In this document: positions 5,219 to 7,959 of the stretch, piece by piece | How positions within the stretch are numbered: position 1 is the stretch's first letter | Layout of the letters: each line of letters opens with the position of its first letter | Assembly (NCBI GenBank): GCA_036271015.1 | Contig: DATBBL010000174.1 | Location: forward strand, 1-7,959 | Length of the DNA: 7,959 nucleotides | Reading direction: 5' to 3' | From: DASUAS01 sp036271015 | Lineage (GTDB): Bacteria; Actinomycetota; Acidimicrobiia; IMCC26256; DASPTH01 | Program-made: the position numbers and the translations under genes | The notes under the pieces: model-generated | What the model was told of the DNA's origin: nothing | Seen by the model: the letters and a program-made list of their open reading frames with translations, nothing else | Database searches by the model: none

Positions 5219-6226
5219 TCACGTCGTCACACCTTGGGCGCTGGTGGCGTAGTTCTTGAAGAACTGCAGGGCTGCATGGAGCTTGCCGGTTGCTCGCGCG
5301 AGTGTGGTGGTGCCGTCGATGGTCCAGGCGACGTGGTAGTCCGCGTCTTGGTCCTGGTAGCAGAAGATGCGACCGGCAGTCACGTCCGGCGCGTTCTCGC
5401 TGCTCCAGGTGGTCTCGAAGCTGCACTGGTCGGACGACGGGTCACCTTGCGGCGGCGAGTCCATCGCCACCCGCGAAGGCGCTTCAGCCGATGAGTAGGC
5501 AGCTGTGAGTGCCGAGGGGCTCTGGTACTTCGTGTAGCGAACGACATACACGTCCTTGGCGGGGTCGGCGCACTTGATCGCGTCGGACCCGTCATCCCCA
5601 CAGTTGGTGCGGTCGATTCCGGGCGGTACCTGATTCAGGAGCGCGAGTTGCGTCGCGTTCATCGTCCGATCGACGAGTCGAGCCCACCACTTGTAGACCG
5701 CGACATCATCGGTACCCCGTGCGGCAGCGACGGTCGTGTTGTCGAGCCAGGCAATCAGCTGCGCCTTCTTGCGCGTGGAGCAGAACACGCGACCGGACAC
5801 GCCGTCCGTCGTGCGGTATGGACTCTCCGAGTCGTCATAGGCCGCGCAATCCGTTTCGGTGTCCTGATCGATCTGATGCGACCTTCGCTGCTGCGCGTAG
5901 TAAGCCGCCGCCAACGCAGTGGTCTTGAACCCGAGAAATACGACACTGGATACCGCTGCCTTCTTCGGCGCACACGTCAACGAGGCGCGCATCCCTTTCG
6001 CGGCGGACCCGCCGCCCGTGGTACAGGATCCGCGCAGTGAGGGCGGGACCTGATGGAGGAGTTCCCGACCCGCATCCCGTCGTACAGCACCCGCCGACAT
6101 CACCAGCATGGGTGAGGCGAGCAAGAGCGTGCTCGCGCCGAGCACGAGAACAAGCCCGGTAGAGGTTCGCCCCCGGCGTTGCCGCATAGACCACTGCATC
6201 AGACCAACCTGTCGCATCGAGACCAT
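5219..6226 (-). CDS. secreted protein with two tandem four-cysteine domains
   Basis: A 335-residue protein. The N-terminus (basic RQRRGR, hydrophobic 24-43, then SAGA at 44-47) is a signal peptide or membrane anchor. The rest is an internal duplication. Copy 1 (about 56-184) begins LLHQVPP and copy 2 (about 196-326) begins LLNQVPP. Each then shows a first Cys, a second Cys, an 'ALxAAY' helix, a third Cys, GR[VI]FC with the fourth Cys, and a W-x-D/I-TT...A stretch. Cysteines are C68, C85, C127, C149 and C209, C219, C268, C289, so two disulfides per domain are likely outside the cell. The pattern recalls extracellular C-terminal domains on some actinobacterial Ser/Thr kinases, from memory and unverified; no kinase is present here. 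The ATG at 6226 follows GGAGAGGG by 5 nt. A longer in-frame extension to 7063 lacks an RBS and is antisense to the next gene. Third codon positions are less GC-rich than in the left half. Confidence 0.85.
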   Translation of the reverse strand: MVSMRQVGLMQWSMRQRRGRTSTGLVLVLGASTLLLASPMLVMSAGAVRRDAGRELLHQVPPSLRGSCTTGGGSAAKGMRASLTCAPKKAAVSSVVFLGFKTTALAAAYYAQQRRSHQIDQDTETDCAAYDDSESPYRTTDGVSGRVFCSTRKKAQLIAWLDNTTVAAARGTDDVAVYKWWARLVDRTMNATQLALLNQVPPGIDRTNCGDDGSDAIKCADPAKDVYVVRYTKYQSPSALTAAYSSAEAPSRVAMDSPPQGDPSSDQCSFETTWSSENAPDVTAGRIFCYQDQDADYHVAWTIDGTTTLARATGKLHAALQFFKNYATSAQGVTT

Positions 6227-6231
6227 GAATG

Positions 6232-6239
6232 CCCTCTCC
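6232..6239 (-). promoter_or_regulatory. ribosome binding site of the secreted four-Cys gene
   Basis: GGAGAGGG on the minus strand, 5 nt before the ATG at 6226. It decides the start among several in-frame Met codons. Confidence 0.75.
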
Positions 6240-6241
6240 AG

Positions 6242-6258
6242 CAGGCAAGAATCGCCTG
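6242..6258. repeat. short inverted repeat in the divergent promoter region
   Basis: CAGGC (6242-6246) and GCCTG (6254-6258) with a 7-nt spacer, just upstream of the RBS of the leftward gene. It could be an operator or a 5'-UTR hairpin, or be chance at this arm length. Confidence 0.2.
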
Positions 6259-6352
6259 ACCGTTCCATGCCTTCACCTGTGCGAGACGGGACCGCGTGGC
6301 ACGCGCAACCGCGGAGCGCGGCTGAGAGGGGACACCGCAGGGTCGGTTCTGC

Positions 6353-6358
6353 CATGCT
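6353..6358 (+). promoter_or_regulatory. possible -10 element of the luciferase-like gene
   Basis: CATGCT, one base off TANNNT, lies 6 nt before the GTG at 6365. A weak -35-like GGGACA is found at 6329-6334 with an 18-bp spacer. No RBS is visible, in line with a leaderless start. Confidence 0.3.
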
Positions 6359-6364
6359 CGGCGG

Positions 6365-7138
6365 GTGGACGTCGACGTGTTGTTCGATCCGTTCGGCGTG
6401 CGCGTTGACGACGTGCTCGCTGGTGCCACTGCAGCTGGCGATGCTGGCTTCGGAGGCGTGTGGCTGTACGACCATCTGGCTGGCTCGGTCCACGGACAGG
6501 AGCGGGTGCTCGAGTGCTGGACGACGCTCACCGCGATCGCCGCCACGGTTCCGCGGATCATGGTGGGGCCACTCGTGCTGAACGTGGCGAACCGACCGGC
6601 GGGGACGTTGGCGGTCATGGCCGCCACGCTCCAGGAGCTCAGCGGCGGGCGACTCCTGCTCGGCATCGGCGCCGGCGGAGGCCACGACACTCCATATGCG
6701 GCCGAGCAGGAGGCACTTGGGCGCGAGGTGCCGGGCGATGCTCGCCGTCGAGCAGAGGTCGCGGACCAGGTCGCCACGCTCCGAGCGGTATGGCAGGGCC
6801 ACCGGGGCGGCGCCGATGGTTTTCTGCGACCCGAGCCCGTGCCGCCCATCGTCGTGGGCGGGTTTGGCCCCAAGATGGCCGCGCTCGCCGGTGCGGTTGG
6901 CGACGGTGTCAACCTGCCTGGCGGGCCTCGACTGCCGGCGCTGCTCGACGTGGCCCGCTCCTCTCACGCCGAGGCGGGAGGCGACCCAGCCCGGTTCCTG
7001 GTGACCGTCTCGGCACCGCCCAACCCCAGTGCGCTGGGCCAGCTCGAGGCTCTCGGCGTCCACCGCGCCGTGGTGTTCGTCGGTCCCCCCTTCGAGCAGG
7101 CCGTCGCACGCGCGCAGGCTCTCGTCACGGCCAGATGA
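6365..7138 (+). CDS. luciferase-like (LLM class) flavin/F420-dependent oxidoreductase
   Basis: A 257-residue cytoplasmic TIM-barrel oxidoreductase of the bacterial luciferase-like superfamily, which uses F420 or FMN. Visible family elements: beta-1 start VDVLFDP, GFGGVWLYDHL (28-38), the VGPLVLNVANRPAGTLAVMAATLQELSGGR segment (67-96) followed by LLLGIGAGG (97-105), and the late PIVVGGFGPKMAALAG..GDGVNLPG block (161-186), where the cofactor phosphate is usually bound. At 257 residues it is shorter than the usual 290-350, mainly in the barrel insertions and the C-terminal part; the frame is open and the core blocks are present. In actinobacteria most such proteins are F420-linked, but the cofactor and substrate cannot be told here. 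GTG 6365 is taken because it begins the first strand; no RBS is seen. The gene is divergent from the four-Cys secreted protein and convergent with the acetyltransferase. Confidence 0.88.
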   Translation: MDVDVLFDPFGVRVDDVLAGATAAGDAGFGGVWLYDHLAGSVHGQERVLECWTTLTAIAATVPRIMVGPLVLNVANRPAGTLAVMAATLQELSGGRLLLGIGAGGGHDTPYAAEQEALGREVPGDARRRAEVADQVATLRAVWQGHRGGADGFLRPEPVPPIVVGGFGPKMAALAGAVGDGVNLPGGPRLPALLDVARSSHAEAGGDPARFLVTVSAPPNPSALGQLEALGVHRAVVFVGPPFEQAVARAQALVTAR

Positions 7139-7257
7139 TCCACGGTCATCACCCAGCCGGCTCCAGTGCGCCGCCCGCTGATCGTGTTTGCGTCAAGGCA
7201 CGCTGATGCGACGATGATGAACAGAATCTGCCCGGTCACGCAGGAGGGACGCGGTTG

Positions 7258-7806
7258 CTATTGGGGGCGGGTGCAGATCCAGATCCATCCCTTTTCACTG
7301 TGTGCGGACGCGACGATGTCCCGCAGCGGGTCCTCGCCATCCAGGCGGTAGCCCAGCTTTGGAGGAACCGCTGTACTCGCGACGTTCGCCTGATCCATCC
7401 GGATGACGACTCGCTCCACGTCCGGCAGGTGCGCGAACGCGGCGGACGTCAGAGCACCGGCTGCTGCGGTCGCGTAGCCCCTGCGTGTGCAGTCCGTACG
7501 CACCCAGTACCCGATCTCGACGACGCCGCGTGCCCTCGGATGCAGACCAGCACCACCAACGAGGTCGTCCGTGCCCGAAGCGATGAGGAAGTAGCCCCAG
7601 GCCTCGTCCGCGTCGAAGGATCGTTGTTGCTGCTGCAGGAACTCGCGCTCCGCTTCCACCGTCGGCATGGGATCTGCCCAGGGAAGCCATCGCGCGAGTT
7701 CAGACTGGCTGCGCGCAACTGCGTCCATGAGCGCGTCGAGGTTCCCGAGCCGGCACCGCCGCAACTGAACTGATCCGGCCGGGAGGACGTCGGGGAGCGC
7801 CGCCAT
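7258..7806 (-). CDS. GNAT-family N-acetyltransferase (RimJ/RimL-like)
   Basis: A 182-residue acetyl-CoA-dependent acyltransferase. It opens with VQLRRCRLGNLDALMDAVARSQSELARWLPWADP (residues 13-46), the usual RimJ/RimL/SpeG-type start; WGYFLIASGTDDLVGGAGLHP (70-90) forms the central strands; and VVEIGYWVRTDCTRRGYATAAAGAL (95-119) holds the acetyl-CoA pyrophosphate loop. The loop is TRRGYA (107-112), with Thr where Gln/Arg is common. The ending NVAS...KLGYRL (141-155) is typical, although the middle reads TAVPP instead of the usual RRVAE. The substrate may be a protein N-terminus, an amine or a small molecule and cannot be told. The ATG at 7806 is preceded by CATCCT 6 nt upstream and by GGAG only 2 nt away, so a leaderless start is more likely. 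Upstream in-frame codons look non-coding. Confidence 0.88.
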   Translation of the reverse strand: MAALPDVLPAGSVQLRRCRLGNLDALMDAVARSQSELARWLPWADPMPTVEAEREFLQQQQRSFDADEAWGYFLIASGTDDLVGGAGLHPRARGVVEIGYWVRTDCTRRGYATAAAGALTSAAFAHLPDVERVVIRMDQANVASTAVPPKLGYRLDGEDPLRDIVASAHSEKGWIWICTRPQ

Positions 7807-7812
7807 CGCTCC

Positions 7813-7818
7813 AGGATG
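7813..7818 (-). promoter_or_regulatory. possible -10 element of the acetyltransferase gene
   Basis: CATCCT on the minus strand ends 6 nt before the ATG at 7806, the same arrangement as CATGCT before the luciferase-like gene. The first base departs from TANNNT and no -35 is clear. Confidence 0.25.
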
Positions 7819-7837
7819 GCGTATCCCGACGGCGCAA

Positions 7838-7880
7838 CGGCGACCGATTGACCGGCCCCCGGGCCTGCTCCAGATCGCCG
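7838..7880 (-). terminator. inverted repeat between the edge gene and the acetyltransferase
   Basis: CGGCGA (7838-7843) and TCGCCG (7875-7880) are reverse complements enclosing a GGCCC/GGGCC sub-hairpin. It starts directly after the stop of the putative edge gene on the minus strand and could terminate it. There is no T-tract, and GC-rich pairing by chance is possible. Confidence 0.25.
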
Positions 7881-7959
7881 TCAAGCGATGAGCAGGCGAG
7901 CGCCGAGCTCGGCCGCGGCGAGGGCAACGAGGCCGCGGTTGCGTTCGGCCCACCGCCCT
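7881..7959 (-). CDS. possible 3' end of a leftward gene (partial)
   Basis: On the minus strand the last 25 codons before a TGA at 7883-7881 read GRWAERNRGLVALAAAELGARLLIA. This is a helix-rich, natural-looking C-terminus with strongly G/C third positions, entering the window from the right edge. The other frames here look less protein-like. It is too short to assign a family. A GC-rich inverted repeat follows the stop, and the next leftward gene starts 74 nt on. Confidence 0.35.
   Translation of the reverse strand, partial: GRWAERNRGLVALAAAELGARLLIA

Noticed and set aside
5079..5252. Rightward 57-codon frame starting MGELIARVAQLHEWG
   Set aside because: The start looks protein-like and the frame is open, but there is no RBS or -10 element and its third positions lack the GC bias of the neighbours. 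It also overlaps the end of the leftward gene. It could be a decayed remnant, but the evidence is too thin.
6227..7063. N-terminal extension of the four-Cys protein
   Set aside because: It is antisense to the luciferase-like gene and low-complexity. The ATG at 6226 has a strong RBS and begins a proper signal peptide.
7139..7257. Terminator between the convergent luciferase-like and acetyltransferase genes
   Set aside because: I found no stem longer than a few pairs and no T-tract. Only loose repeats such as GCGACGATG are seen.
1..7959. CRISPR array, tRNA, rRNA, insertion sequence, attachment site or toxin-antitoxin pair
   Set aside because: No regularly spaced repeats, cloverleaf-like sequences, transposase motifs, terminal inverted repeats or small overlapping gene pairs of that type were seen.

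Overview
The window is high-GC bacterial chromosome with strong G/C preference at third codon positions. It carries actinobacterial traits: GTG starts, many start codons without a Shine-Dalgarno sequence, a luciferase-like (probably F420-linked) oxidoreductase, and secreted Thr- and Pro-rich proteins. My best guess is an actinobacterium, possibly of the Acidimicrobiia type; this is inference, as no phylogenetic marker is present. I see no mobile element, CRISPR array, tRNA or rRNA.

Left part (about 1-2900). A small helix-turn-helix protein reads leftward. It is separated by a 157-bp regulatory region from a rightward operon. That operon holds an OmpR-family response regulator (456-1178), a histidine kinase overlapping it by GTGA (1175-2191), and a stand-alone ribB, the 3,4-dihydroxy-2-butanone 4-phosphate synthase of riboflavin synthesis (2216-2863, own RBS, 24-nt gap). 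The region between the divergent genes contains a perfect 8-bp inverted repeat next to the HTH gene and a tandem 11-bp direct repeat of the kind OmpR/PhoB regulators bind. A GC-rich hairpin follows ribB.

Middle part (about 2900-5220). A lipoprotein alpha/beta hydrolase with an intact GHSDG nucleophile elbow (2944-3897) ends 4 nt from a convergent acidic conserved-looking small protein (3902-4246). That gene is divergent, across only 43 bp, from a single-pass membrane protein with a Thr-rich stalk and an unrecognised extracytoplasmic domain (4290-4979). A 239-bp gap with two hairpins but no convincing gene follows.

Right part (about 5219-7959). Third codon positions are less GC-biased here. 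A secreted protein built of two tandem copies of a four-cysteine domain reads leftward. Divergent to it is a short luciferase-like monooxygenase, and convergent to that is a GNAT acetyltransferase. The last 79 bases may hold the 3' end of another leftward gene.

The two-component genes and ribB look co-transcribed. The other genes look like single-gene units, several with a -10-like hexamer 6-8 nt before the start codon, suggesting leaderless mRNAs. I do not see a clearly new multi-gene system. The most unusual items are the double four-Cys secreted protein, the 11-bp direct repeat before the regulator, the coupling of a two-component system to ribB, and the compact divergent pair of unknown membrane/acidic proteins.
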